From NCBI GenBank assembly GCA_963837285.1, contig CAWIMS010000005.1, forward strand, positions 2,666,001-2,730,000: 64,000 nt of DNA. The letters run 5' to 3'. Positions 34,986 through 42,963 of this stretch are shown here, piece by piece. The translations under genes and the position numbers were made by a program. Position 1 is the stretch's first letter, and the number at the start of each line of letters is the position of its first letter. The DNA comes from Planosporangium sp963837285. GTDB lineage: Bacteria; Actinomycetota; Actinomycetes; Mycobacteriales; Micromonosporaceae. The notes beneath the pieces are model-generated. The model was not told where the DNA came from, made no database searches, and saw only the letters and a list, made by a program, of their open reading frames with translations.

Positions 34986-36220
34986 CTCACTGCGTCCCGT
35001 GATCGCGGAACGTTTGAGTAGTCATAGCTACCCGAACTTTCCGTGATCACGGGGCGGCCCGGGCGCGGGCGCAGCACCACCATCGCAGTGACCGCCGCCA
35101 ACGCCCCGATCACGCCGGCCACCACGAACGCCCAGGCCGGCCCCTGCCGGTCGACCACGAACCCGACCCCCGGCGCGCCGAGTGACATGCCGGTGGTCAG
35201 GGCCGACCCGTACCACCCCATCGCCTCGCCCCGGATCGATGCCGGCACCAGTCGGCTCACCGCGTCGGCGCTCGACGCCAGCGCCGGCGCGCACAGGATG
35301 CCGGCCGGCAGGAGCAGCAGGCACAGCCATTGCCAGCGCCCGGCGATCCCGAGCGGAATCGTGCACAGGCCGAGCAGCATGATGATCACCAGTGGCGGCC
35401 ACGGGTGCCGCAGCGCCCCGTAGACGAACCCGCCGCTGAGCGAGTAGGCGCCCCAGGCGATGAACACCAGACCGCTCCAGCGCAACTGGTCGGCCTCCCG
35501 TAGCACGGCGACGATGCCGACGTCGGTGCCGCCCAGCACGAACGTCGCGCCGGCCGCCGCCACCAGCATCATGACCATCCGGAGGTGCAGCATCCGGTGC
35601 CGGCCGGCCGGGGCGGACGGCTCGCCCTCCTCCTCGTCCTCGCTGATCGTCGGCGGGTTGAGCGCGAACAGCCCGAAGCCGGCGAGCCCGGTGGCCGCGC
35701 CGACGCCCCACATCGCGGTCGTCGCGGAGAAGCCGGTCGCCACCAGGACCGCCAGCGCCGGACCGGCCATGTAGGAGACCTCGACCGACATCGAGTCGAT
35801 CGAGTAGGCCGCGCGGCGGTGCTCGCCCGGCACCAGCGCGGCGAGCGACTGGCGGACCACCGAGAACACCGGCATGGCCAGCAGGCCCGAGACGAAGGCG
35901 ACCACGACCAGCACCGGGTAGGACAGCTCGGGCGCCGCCGCCCAGAAGATCACCTCAGCGACGGTGGTGACGAGCAGCATCGGGCGCAGCCCACGCCGGT
36001 CGACGAAGCGACCCAGCACCGGTGCGCCCACCGCCATGCCGATCGTCGCGACCGCACCGACCAGGCCGGCGGCCGCGTATCCCCGGTGCAGGTCGAGCAC
36101 CACGTGCAACGTCAGCGTGATTCCGGCCGCGGTCGCCGGCACCCGGGCGAGCAGTGCGACCAGAAGCAACGGCCACACCCCCGGACGGGCGAGCACCTGA
36201 CGGTACGGATCGAGTCGCAT
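34982..36220 (-). CDS. Major facilitator superfamily transporter
   Basis: The 412-residue protein has twelve hydrophobic segments and a loop typical of MFS carriers (GRFVDRRGLRPMLL after helix 2). An acidic central loop (SEDEEEGEPSAP) separates two six-helix halves. It is of the drug/metabolite exporter type, but the substrate is unknown. ATG 36220 with AGGA is chosen over an upstream in-frame start at 36283. The last ~20 codons are read through a 26-bp-arm hairpin (34996-35053). The TAA overlaps the stop codon of the convergent nuclease gene. Confidence 0.85.
   Translation of the reverse strand: MRLDPYRQVLARPGVWPLLLVALLARVPATAAGITLTLHVVLDLHRGYAAAGLVGAVATIGMAVGAPVLGRFVDRRGLRPMLLVTTVAEVIFWAAAPELSYPVLVVVAFVSGLLAMPVFSVVRQSLAALVPGEHRRAAYSIDSMSVEVSYMAGPALAVLVATGFSATTAMWGVGAATGLAGFGLFALNPPTISEDEEEGEPSAPAGRHRMLHLRMVMMLVAAAGATFVLGGTDVGIVAVLREADQLRWSGLVFIAWGAYSLSGGFVYGALRHPWPPLVIIMLLGLCTIPLGIAGRWQWLCLLLLPAGILCAPALASSADAVSRLVPASIRGEAMGWYGSALTTGMSLGAPGVGFVVDRQGPAWAFVVAGVIGALAAVTAMVVLRPRPGRPVITESSGSYDYSNVPRSRDAVS
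34996..35053. terminator. GATC-containing hairpin inside the 3' end of the MFS gene
   Basis: Arms 34996-35021 and 35028-35053 pair over 26 positions with about four mismatches around a 6-nt loop (TCATAG). It is just downstream of the nuclease stop (34985) but within the coding end of the minus-strand MFS gene, encoding its C-terminal tail. It is the only long hairpin here that is itself translated. Confidence 0.75.
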
Positions 36221-36260
36221 GGTGCCATCCTGCGCCAGGGGTGTGACAGTTCCGAGCGAA

Positions 36261-36677
36261 TCAGGTTCTTGCCGTTTGATCAATGCGGACCATGGCGATG
36301 CCGGGCCGGACCTTACCGATGGCGTCGAAGTCGGCGTCGACGTGAGCGACGGTCAGACCGTGTACCTCGGCGGTGAGCGCGATGATGATGTCCATCGGTG
36401 ACGGCCCGCGATGATGGCCGATCTTGACAAGATCGCGCTGGACACTGAGCACTCGCCGCCACGGGTCGTCCAGTGCTGGGACCCAGCTGAAGGTGCGCCG
36501 CAGCACCGCGGCGAACGGCTCGTGGTCCCGGTCGGAGCGGACGCCGATCATGAGTTCGGCCTCGACCGGCGGGCAGATTGCCACGACGCCCTGAGCGACC
36601 AAGGTGGGCCAGGGCGATCCGATCTGGCCGCGTAGCAGACGCCAGACGGCGGAGGTGTCGGCGAGGTAGGCGGTCAC
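36261..36677 (-). CDS. vapC: VapC-type PIN-domain toxin
   Basis: The 138-residue PIN-domain protein has the expected acidic residues in LADTSAVWRLL, PVEAELMIG, SPMDIIIALTA and HVDADFDAIG. VapC toxins are Mg-dependent ribonucleases of tRNA or rRNA. GTG 36677 overlaps the antitoxin stop by four bases (GTGA), so the pair is cotranslated. The operator upstream of the antitoxin gene would control both. The exact RNA target is unknown. Confidence 0.9.
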   Translation of the reverse strand: MTAYLADTSAVWRLLRGQIGSPWPTLVAQGVVAICPPVEAELMIGVRSDRDHEPFAAVLRRTFSWVPALDDPWRRVLSVQRDLVKIGHHRGPSPMDIIIALTAEVHGLTVAHVDADFDAIGKVRPGIAMVRIDQTART

Positions 36678-36892
36678 CGGCCGGACCGTTCGTACTCCTC
36701 GAAGGCTTCGAAGTCGAGGTAGTCGGCGGCGTTCTGCTGCAGCCACGCGAGTCCGCGCTCGCGGTCATCACCGTTGACACCAGCGGCGATCGCCAACGCC
36801 TGGTTGATCGTGTCCCGCTTCGTCTTGGTGCCCAGTTGTCGCTGCGCGAGCGTGAGACTCGCTTCGTCAAGATCAACTACAGTTCGCCCCAT
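36674..36892 (-). CDS. vapB: VapB-type antitoxin
   Basis: The 72-residue protein begins MGRTVVDLDEASLTLAQRQL and continues with TKTKRDTINQALAIAAG, the type II TA (VapB, ribbon-helix-helix-like) N-terminal DNA-binding pattern. The acidic C-terminus ends YLDFEAFEEYERSGR, which would neutralise the PIN toxin. ATG 36892 has GGAGGT upstream. It is first in the vapBC operon and faces away from the aldo/keto reductase gene. Confidence 0.88.
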   Translation of the reverse strand: MGRTVVDLDEASLTLAQRQLGTKTKRDTINQALAIAAGVNGDDRERGLAWLQQNAADYLDFEAFEEYERSGR

Positions 36893-36906
36893 CGCGGACC
36901 TCCGGG

Positions 36907-36936
36907 CTGATATACAGTCTGGAACCTGTATATCAG
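36907..36936 (-). promoter_or_regulatory. vapBC operator, perfect 11-bp inverted repeat
   Basis: CTGATATACAG (36907-36917) and CTGTATATCAG (36926-36936) are exact reverse complements separated by 8 bp. They begin 15 bp upstream of the vapB start. A TATACT -10 box on the minus strand (36935-36940) overlaps the distal half-site. This is the expected autoregulatory site of the VapB-VapC complex. Confidence 0.85.
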
Positions 36937-36978
36937 TATAGGCACATCATCTGGAGACCCGTTCAACGGCGCTCAGGC

Positions 36979-37009
36979 TTGACTTCGAGCGCGCTCGAAC
37001 CAGCAGGCT
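36979..37009 (+). promoter_or_regulatory. MerR-type promoter/operator upstream of the aldo/keto reductase gene
   Basis: TTGACT (-35, 36979-36984) is followed by the perfect 16-bp palindrome TTCGAGCGCGCTCGAA (36984-36999). With a 19-bp spacer the -10 would be CAGGCT at 37004-37009. An over-long spacer filled by a palindrome is the hallmark of MerR-activated promoters. The ATG is 6 nt past the -10, so the mRNA may be leaderless. No MerR gene is in the window. Confidence 0.75.
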
Positions 37010-37015
37010 GACAGC

Positions 37016-37993
37016 ATGAAGTATCGGAACCTTGGCAACGACGGCCCGGCCGTCTCCGCACTCGGCCTCGGCTGCATGGGCATGTCGGAGTTCTACGGCC
37101 CGGTCGACGAAGCCGGCTCGATCGAAACCATCCATCGCGCTCTCGACCTGGGCGTCACGTTCCTGGACACCGCCGACATGTACGGACGGGGGCACAACGA
37201 GCAGCTCATCGGGCGCGCCATCGCGGGTCGGCGGGACCAGGTCGTCCTGGCCACGAAGTTCGGCATCGTCCGGGGCGACGGCCTGAACCGGGGCGTCGAC
37301 TCGTCACCGGAGTACGCGCGCCAGGCCATCGACGCTTCGCTCCAGCGCCTTGGGGTCGACCATGTCGACCTGTACTACATGCACCGGCGTAACCCGAAGG
37401 TGCCGATCGAGGAAACCGTGGGCGGGATGGCCGAACTGGTCGCGGCCGGCAAGGCCCGGCAGATCGGGCTGTCGGAGGTCAACGCCGAGACGTTGCGCCG
37501 GGCCCACGCGGTACACCCGATCGCGGCGCTGCAGACCGAGTACTCGCTGTGGACCCGCGACGTGGAGAGCGAGATCCTGCCGGCCGCGCGCGAGCTGGGC
37601 GTCACGCTCGTCGCGTACTCGCCGGTGGGGCGTGGCTTCCTGACCGGCAAGATCCAGTCGATCGACGGGCTCGCGGCCGACGACTTCCGCCGGTTCAACC
37701 CGCGGTTCCAGGGCGACAACCTGGCGCAGAACCTGAAGCTGGTGGAGACGGTACGCACGGCGGCGGCCGAGATCGGCTGCACCCCGGTCCAGCTCGCCCT
37801 GGCCTGGCTGCTCGCCAAGGGCGACGACATCGTGCCGATCCCGGGCACCAAGCGGGTGAAGTATCTGGAGGAGAACCTCGGCGCCGTCGACGTCACGCTG
37901 ACCGCCGACCAGCTCCGCGTACTCGATGAAGCCTTGCCGGAGACGGCGGGTGAGCGGTACGACGCGGTCGGGATGCGCTCGCTGAACAACTAG
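37016..37993 (+). CDS. Aldo/keto reductase
   Basis: This 325-residue NADPH-dependent reductase has the tetrad in FLDTADMYGRGHNE (Asp, Tyr), LATKFGIV (Lys) and LYYMHRR (His). A C-terminal cofactor-binding part contains VPIPGTKRVKYLEENL. It is close to the YakC/AKR13-type general aldehyde reductases. The putative MerR-type operator suggests induction by a small electrophile or redox signal (inference). A perfect GC hairpin follows the stop. Confidence 0.9.
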   Translation: MKYRNLGNDGPAVSALGLGCMGMSEFYGPVDEAGSIETIHRALDLGVTFLDTADMYGRGHNEQLIGRAIAGRRDQVVLATKFGIVRGDGLNRGVDSSPEYARQAIDASLQRLGVDHVDLYYMHRRNPKVPIEETVGGMAELVAAGKARQIGLSEVNAETLRRAHAVHPIAALQTEYSLWTRDVESEILPAARELGVTLVAYSPVGRGFLTGKIQSIDGLAADDFRRFNPRFQGDNLAQNLKLVETVRTAAAEIGCTPVQLALAWLLAKGDDIVPIPGTKRVKYLEENLGAVDVTLTADQLRVLDEALPETAGERYDAVGMRSLNN

Positions 37994-38002
37994 CAACACA
38001 TG

Positions 38003-38033
38003 CGGAGGGTCCCCGCAAAAGGGGGACCCTCCG
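38003..38033. terminator. Perfect 12-bp hairpin between convergent genes
   Basis: CGGAGGGTCCCC (38003-38014) pairs exactly with GGGGACCCTCCG (38022-38033) around GCAAAAG. It lies between the aldo/keto reductase stop (37993) and the chitinase stop (38043), so it can terminate both. Confidence 0.9.
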
Positions 38034-38042
38034 ACGAAGCGA

Positions 38043-39461
38043 TCAGCCGCGGAAGCCCGCGAAGATCTTGCTGAACTCGAACGGGCTCTGCGGCACGTTC
38101 GTGCACTGGAACAGCGCCCCGTTGCACGCGTTCTTGTCGCGGTTGTCCTCCCAGAAGGACATGTACCCGACGTGGTTCGCGTTCGCGAACTTGACCAGGT
38201 CCTGCGCGTCGCTCTGGAGGAACTTGCCCTGGTCGTCGTTCACGCCGAGCATGGGCGTCACGCCGATCTTCCGGAACGCCTGCGCGTCGCTGAGTCCGAG
38301 CACGCCCTTGATCTGGGCCGCCGTCGACTTGACCGCCTGGATCGCCAGGTCGCCGTAGTCCTTCCCGGCCCGGCCGTAGTCCATCGCCATGATGTTGACC
38401 AGGTCGATGTTGACCCCGGCGTCCTTGGCCGACTTGACCACGTTGAGCCCGTCCTGGGTCAGCCCCTCCGGCAGCACCGGCAGGGTCAGCGACACCTTCA
38501 GGCCGGGGTTGCTCTTCTGCAACGCGGCGAGCGCGGCGGACCGGCGGTTCACCGAAGCGGTGTCGGCGACCGCCGCGCCCTCGACGTCCAGGTCGATGAA
38601 CTTCAGGTTGTACGCGGACACCACCGCCTGGTACTCGGCCTGCAACGCCTTCACGTCGGTGCACGCCTGGGCCAGTTCCTGGCCGGTCGCGCCGCCGAAC
38701 GAGATCTTCACGTCGCCACCCTGCTTGCGGATCGCGTCGATCTGGTCCTTGAACGGCGCGGTGCGCGGGTCGAAGGCGTTGAACCACGATGCCTTGCATC
38801 CGGTGGCCGTCACGAACGCCAGCGAGAACGACTTGATGCCGCTGGCGGCGGCGAGGTCCTGCAGTTTGCCGCCGTTCGACAGGATGCCCATGTCGACGTA
38901 CGGGGCGACCAGGACGCCGCTGGCGCCAGAGGCCGGCGGCGGGGGCGGCGGGGGCACGGGCTTCGACGGGGCCGGCGCGGGTTTCGACGCAGGCGGGGGT
39001 GGCGGCGCATCGGTTGTCGGTGCCGGGCCGGGGTTACCGGCGCCGCCGGTACACGCCGCGCCGTTGATCGTGCACGACGTCGGCGCGCCGCTGCCGTTGA
39101 CGATGAACCCGAAGCTGGTCGACGAGCCGCCCGCGACGTTGGCGTTGTACCCGCGGTCGGTGGCGGCGATCTTGCCACCGCTGCTGGTCACGTTCGCGTC
39201 CCAGAAGGTGCCGAGGGACGCGCCGGCCGGGAGGGTGAACTGGACCGTCCAGTGCTGGGCGGCCGCCGAGCCCTTGTTGGCGATGGTGAACCGGCCCTGG
39301 TAGCCGGAGCCCCAGTCGGAGTCCTTACTGAAGGTCGCCGTCAGGCCGGACGAGGCGGCCGGGGTCGGCCCGGTTGCCGCCATCGCGACCCCGACTCCCC
39401 CGCCCGCGGCTAACAACGCGGACGTGGTGTAGATGGCCAGTCGTAGGCGGCTTCGGCGCAT
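38043..39461 (-). CDS. Secreted GH18 chitinase-type enzyme with CBM2
   Basis: The 472-residue protein has a signal peptide (IYTTSALLAAGGGVGVAMAA) and a family 2 carbohydrate-binding module (about 37-137, DSDWGSGYQGRFTIANKGS). A Pro-rich linker leads to a GH18 TIM-barrel from about residue 178. The catalytic strand reads KFIDLDVEG near residue 289, giving DxDxE. VKISFGGATG and MAMDYGRAG are other GH18 motifs. It probably cleaves chitin or related GlcNAc polymers. ATG 39461 has GGAG upstream. It diverges from a GH9 gene across a 171-bp region carrying two TTAG-type palindromes. Confidence 0.92.
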   Translation of the reverse strand: MRRSRLRLAIYTTSALLAAGGGVGVAMAATGPTPAASSGLTATFSKDSDWGSGYQGRFTIANKGSAAAQHWTVQFTLPAGASLGTFWDANVTSSGGKIAATDRGYNANVAGGSSTSFGFIVNGSGAPTSCTINGAACTGGAGNPGPAPTTDAPPPPPASKPAPAPSKPVPPPPPPPASGASGVLVAPYVDMGILSNGGKLQDLAAASGIKSFSLAFVTATGCKASWFNAFDPRTAPFKDQIDAIRKQGGDVKISFGGATGQELAQACTDVKALQAEYQAVVSAYNLKFIDLDVEGAAVADTASVNRRSAALAALQKSNPGLKVSLTLPVLPEGLTQDGLNVVKSAKDAGVNIDLVNIMAMDYGRAGKDYGDLAIQAVKSTAAQIKGVLGLSDAQAFRKIGVTPMLGVNDDQGKFLQSDAQDLVKFANANHVGYMSFWEDNRDKNACNGALFQCTNVPQSPFEFSKIFAGFRG

Positions 39462-39519
39462 GGCGACTCCAATCGATAGTGACATCGAAGTCTGTCCCGG
39501 TGCGGCTTAGGCAGTACCG

Positions 39520-39532
39520 TTAGGAGTCTTAA
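39520..39532. promoter_or_regulatory. TTAG-type palindrome, chitinase side
   Basis: TTAGGAGTCTTAA is a near-palindrome about 59 bp upstream of the chitinase start. It shares TTAGGA with the site at 39593, so one regulator may control both divergent genes. Confidence 0.5.
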
Positions 39533-39592
39533 ATGTTCTTGAAACCTGCCCGTTGACGCGCCTGACCAGCGCGGGTAACTTCCGATCCAACA

Positions 39593-39613
39593 TTAGGAAG
39601 GCAGTCTTACTAA
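39593..39613. promoter_or_regulatory. TTAG-type inverted repeat, GH9 side
   Basis: TTAGGAAG (39593-39600) and CTTACTAA (39606-39613) form an inverted repeat with one mismatch and a 5-bp spacer, 20-40 bp upstream of the GH9 start. It is placed to block or activate a promoter there. Confidence 0.55.
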
Positions 39614-39632
39614 CTTGTTGAGTCGAGGTCTC

Positions 39633-41510
39633 ATGAAACGGCTGCTCACCATGGGTGCGGCATTGATGATCATCTTACCGATCGGCTCCGCGGCAAGTGC
39701 GGCGCCGTCGCCGGGCGCGGCGTCCGCGATCCGCGTCGACCAGGTCGGGTACGCGCAGAGCGAAGCGAAACGCGCCTACCTCCTGTCCGCCAAGCCCGCC
39801 CCGGGCGCCACGTTCACGGTGCGGGACAGCCACGGCCACGCCGCCCTGACCGGCAAGGTGGGGCCGAACGCCGGGGCGTGGAACGACACCTACACGGCCG
39901 TGCACCCGATCGACTTCGGCAGGTTGCGCACCGCCGGCACGTACACGATCAAGGTGGGCACTGCGGTCTCGCCGCCGTTCCGGATCGCGCCCGCGGACAC
40001 GCTGTTCAACCCGCTCGTACGCGATGCGGTCTCCTTCTTCACCGTGCAGCGCGACGGCTCCGACGTGGACCGGAGCCTGCTCGACCGCAAGCCGTCCCAC
40101 CTGACCGACCGGAAGGCGACGGTGTACGACCCGCCGGTGTTCACCGGCGAGGGAGGCGACGAGATCGCCGCCCCGCTGAAGGCCGTCGGCGGCCCGGTGA
40201 ACGTCGAGGGCGGCTGGTTCGACGCCGGCGACTTCGTCAAGTTCACCCACACCACGGCGTACGCGCTGTCCGAGCTGCTCTGGGTGCAGCGCGGTGGCGG
40301 CCCGGTCCGCCCGGACGAGACCTACCGCGGCCTGACCTGGCTGGACAAGATGTGGGACGCCCAGCACAAGACGCTGTACGCGCAGGTCGGCATCGGCACC
40401 GGCAGCGAAGAGTTCAACTTCCTCGGCGACCACGACGTGTGGCGGCTACCCGAGGCCGACGACGCGCTGAAGAGCAAGCCGGGCGACGACGACTTCTACA
40501 TCAAGTACCGTCCGGTCTTCACCGCCGCGCCTCCCGGGCAGAAGATCAGCCCCAACCTGGCCGGCCGGGTGTCGGCGGCGTTCGCGCTCGGCGCGCAGGT
40601 TGCACTGAAGCGCGGCGACACCGGCACGGCCCGGCGCTGGTTCGGCCAGGCCACGTCCGTGTACGCGCAGGCCAAGACCACCGACGTGGGCGAGCTGGTC
40701 ACCGCGTACCCGCACGCGTACTACCCGGAGGATTCCTGGGCCGACGACATGGAGTTCGGCGCCGCCGAGCTGGCCCGCACCGGCCGGCTGCTGGGTGACC
40801 GGCGGGCAGCCGGGTGGCTGCGGGACGCGGCGGCGTTCGCGAAGACCTACCTCGGATCGGACAGCCAGGACACGCTGAACCTGTACGACACCAGTGCGCT
40901 GGGGCACACCGAGCTGATCAACGGGATCCGGGCCACCCACGCGTCCGGGCTCGCGGTCAGCGAGGGCCAGCTCGTCGGCGACCTTCGCCGTCAGCTCGAC
41001 TTCGGCGTGGACAGCGCCGCCGAGCAGCCGTTCGGGCACGCCGTCGACGTGACCAACTTCGACGCCGCCACGCGCAGCTTCGGCTTCGCCGCGACCGCCC
41101 AGCTCTACCGCTCGGTCACCGGAAAGGACACGTACGACGCCTTCGGTACCCGCCAGCGCGACTTCGCGCTCGGCGCCAACGCCTGGGGCGCGTCGCTGAT
41201 GATCGGCGAGGGCTCGGACTACCCGCTCTGCCCGCAGCACCAGGTCGCCAACCTGGCCGGCTCGCTCACCGGCGGCAAGCGCGTCATCAAGGGCGCGGTG
41301 GTCAACGGGCCCAACGGCGCGGACAACTTCGAGGATCTCGGCATCCCGGACGGGGCGAACGCCTGCCCGGCGGACGACAGCAACCGGTTCGCCGCGTACG
41401 ACACCGCCGATGCCCGGTTCCTCGACGACGTACGGGCCTGGCCCAGCGTAGAGCCGGCCCTCGACTTCACCGCGACGGCCGCGCTAGCCCTGTCCTTGAC
41501 TGCTGGCTAG
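39633..41510 (+). CDS. Secreted GH9 glycoside hydrolase (endoglucanase-type) with Ig-like N-domain
   Basis: The 625-residue protein has a signal peptide ending AASA. A cellulase N-terminal Ig-like domain (AIRVDQVGYAQSEAKRAYLL) precedes a GH9 (alpha/alpha)6 barrel. The catalytic-base motif GGWFDAGDFVKF (about residue 197) and the C-terminal acid position in VEPALDFTATAAL are visible. FALGANAWGASLMIGEGSDY matches the conserved GH9 C-terminal block. GH9 members with this N-domain cleave beta-1,4-glucans; other beta-glycans are possible. ATG 39633 with GAGG is chosen over an in-frame start at 39615. It is followed by a hairpin and a family A element. Confidence 0.9.
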   Translation: MKRLLTMGAALMIILPIGSAASAAPSPGAASAIRVDQVGYAQSEAKRAYLLSAKPAPGATFTVRDSHGHAALTGKVGPNAGAWNDTYTAVHPIDFGRLRTAGTYTIKVGTAVSPPFRIAPADTLFNPLVRDAVSFFTVQRDGSDVDRSLLDRKPSHLTDRKATVYDPPVFTGEGGDEIAAPLKAVGGPVNVEGGWFDAGDFVKFTHTTAYALSELLWVQRGGGPVRPDETYRGLTWLDKMWDAQHKTLYAQVGIGTGSEEFNFLGDHDVWRLPEADDALKSKPGDDDFYIKYRPVFTAAPPGQKISPNLAGRVSAAFALGAQVALKRGDTGTARRWFGQATSVYAQAKTTDVGELVTAYPHAYYPEDSWADDMEFGAAELARTGRLLGDRRAAGWLRDAAAFAKTYLGSDSQDTLNLYDTSALGHTELINGIRATHASGLAVSEGQLVGDLRRQLDFGVDSAAEQPFGHAVDVTNFDAATRSFGFAATAQLYRSVTGKDTYDAFGTRQRDFALGANAWGASLMIGEGSDYPLCPQHQVANLAGSLTGGKRVIKGAVVNGPNGADNFEDLGIPDGANACPADDSNRFAAYDTADARFLDDVRAWPSVEPALDFTATAALALSLTAG

Positions 41511-41520
41511 CTAAACCCGC

Positions 41521-41541
41521 CCAAGATCGCGCCGATCTTGG
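41521..41541 (+). terminator. Short perfect hairpin after the GH9 gene
   Basis: CCAAGATCG (41521-41529) and CGATCTTGG (41533-41541) pair perfectly around a 3-nt loop, 10 bp after the GH9 stop. The stem contains GATC. Confidence 0.65.
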
Positions 41542-41556
41542 AGTTGAGCCCTCCAT

Positions 41557-41631
41557 GATCGGCACAACTTCCCGGAAGTTGTTGCCTCAGCACGGTGCTA
41601 TGGCCACAACTTTCCGGAAGTTGTGCCGACC
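41557..41631. repeat. 75-bp palindromic element, family A copy 5
   Basis: Arms of about 30 nt (41557-41586 and 41602-41631) flank the loop TCAGCACGGTGCTAT, close to that of copies 1, 2 and 8. The left arm contains CACAACTTCCCGGAAGTTGT, nearly palindromic in itself. It follows the GH9 gene and its own terminator hairpin. Confidence 0.93.
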
Positions 41632-41916
41632 ATGGGGCTCGGTCTCCAGGGTCGGCGCTTTGTTTTGTACAGGAGAAATCATCGAATCTTAAGGATCCAC
41701 AAAGCCGGTTCCAAGATCAGATGGGCGACCATTGGCCGTCACGAAGGGTTATCCGCAACCCCACAAAGGGATTGACGATTATCGTTCCGTCAGACGGCAT
41801 TCGACTCCGGTCATTCTTGACACCCGACTGAGACGAATGTTCCCATCAGGCCGGTTACGGAGCCTCTGGGGCGGAGACTTCGAAACTAGCGAATAGACGA
41901 CGAAAGAGGACGGCCC
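41632..41916 (+). other. Lower-GC leader region upstream of the polysaccharide lyase pair
   Basis: This 285-bp gene-free stretch is visibly richer in A/T than its surroundings. It includes TTGACG (41772) and TTGACA (41818) hexamers that could serve as -35 boxes. I see no clear palindrome, riboswitch or small ORF with a ribosome-binding site. It most likely holds the promoter and untranslated leader of the lyase genes. Confidence 0.4.
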
Positions 41917-42903
41917 ATGGAATCCGCCCCGAACCCGCGCTTCGGGCGCGTCCTCAGGTTACTGATTGTAATTGGAATAGTGGTGGTCGCTGCCGTCTCC
42001 GCCGCCGGTGTACTGGTGCTCCGGTCGAACGGGAAGAGCGCCGAGGCACACACTCCCCGGGCCGCGAGCGTGGCGGAACAGGCCAATACTCAGGCCGGCC
42101 TGCCGGCCCCGGCGGACGAGCCTTCCGCGTCACCGTCGGCAGAGCCCTCCCCCAGCCCGAGTGGCACGACCGGCAAGCCGGGTGACCCCGGAGCCCCACC
42201 GGCCGCGCCGCCCGCTCCGGCCGGCTTCACGCTCATGTGGAGCCCGCAGGCCGCGAAGGACGGGCTCGGCGCGTTCGAGGGCATCGAGGACGACCGGGCG
42301 CACAGCGACCCGGGCCGCAAACACATCTACGTCGAGGGCGACCACTACCGGGTCGACATGAACATGACGGTCCGCGACAGCAGCCCGGACCGGCAGCGCA
42401 ACGAGGTCAAGGGCATGCGGGCCGGCGGCAGGATCCTCGAAATGAACAAGGGCGAGACGTGGCGGCTCACGTACTCGATGTTCATTCCCAGCTCGTTGCA
42501 GGCGACGACGAGCTTCACGCACATCATGCAGTTGAAGATGCCGGGCGCCGGCAGCGGCCCGATCCTGACGACGTCGCTGCGCCAGAAGGGCAACCGCCCG
42601 ACCATCGAGCTGAACCTGTTCGACCAGGCCCTCGTCGGCGACACCGACCTGGCGCCGCTCCAGAACAAGTGGATCACGTCCACGATCGAGTTCAAGATCG
42701 GCGACAAGCCGGACGGGTACGTGGCCTGGACGCTCACCAGCGGCGGCCGGACCGTACTCAACGTCAAGAAGACCGGCGCCGACACGTTCCTCGCCGACCG
42801 GGTACGCCCGAAGTGGGGCATCTACCGGTCGCTCAGTGACAAGGCGCATTTGCAGGACACGTACCTGCTGCTGACCAACATGCAGGCGTTCAAGCAGTCA
42901 TAG
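41917..42903 (+). CDS. Polysaccharide lyase-like beta-jelly-roll protein (heparin lyase I/PF14099 type)
   Basis: The 328-residue protein has an N-terminal membrane helix or signal (LLIVIGIVVVAAVSAAGVLV), a Pro/Ser linker (about 50-95) and a jelly-roll domain. That domain carries EGDHYRVDMNMTVRDSS, RNEVKGM, WRLTYSMFIPSS, FTHIMQLK and RPKWGIYRSL, a pattern seen in annotated heparin lyase I family or PL20-like proteins. The N-terminus lacks an obvious cleavage site, so it may stay tethered. The substrate is unknown, presumably an acidic polysaccharide. ATG 41917 has GAGG. The next lyase gene follows 60 bp later, likely as an operon. Confidence 0.75.
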   Translation: MESAPNPRFGRVLRLLIVIGIVVVAAVSAAGVLVLRSNGKSAEAHTPRAASVAEQANTQAGLPAPADEPSASPSAEPSPSPSGTTGKPGDPGAPPAAPPAPAGFTLMWSPQAAKDGLGAFEGIEDDRAHSDPGRKHIYVEGDHYRVDMNMTVRDSSPDRQRNEVKGMRAGGRILEMNKGETWRLTYSMFIPSSLQATTSFTHIMQLKMPGAGSGPILTTSLRQKGNRPTIELNLFDQALVGDTDLAPLQNKWITSTIEFKIGDKPDGYVAWTLTSGGRTVLNVKKTGADTFLADRVRPKWGIYRSLSDKAHLQDTYLLLTNMQAFKQS

Positions 42904-42963
42904 CCGCCGCGGCCCGCCGTGGGGCGCGGCGGGTCCGGTCGGTCGACACCGAGCGGAGGACTC

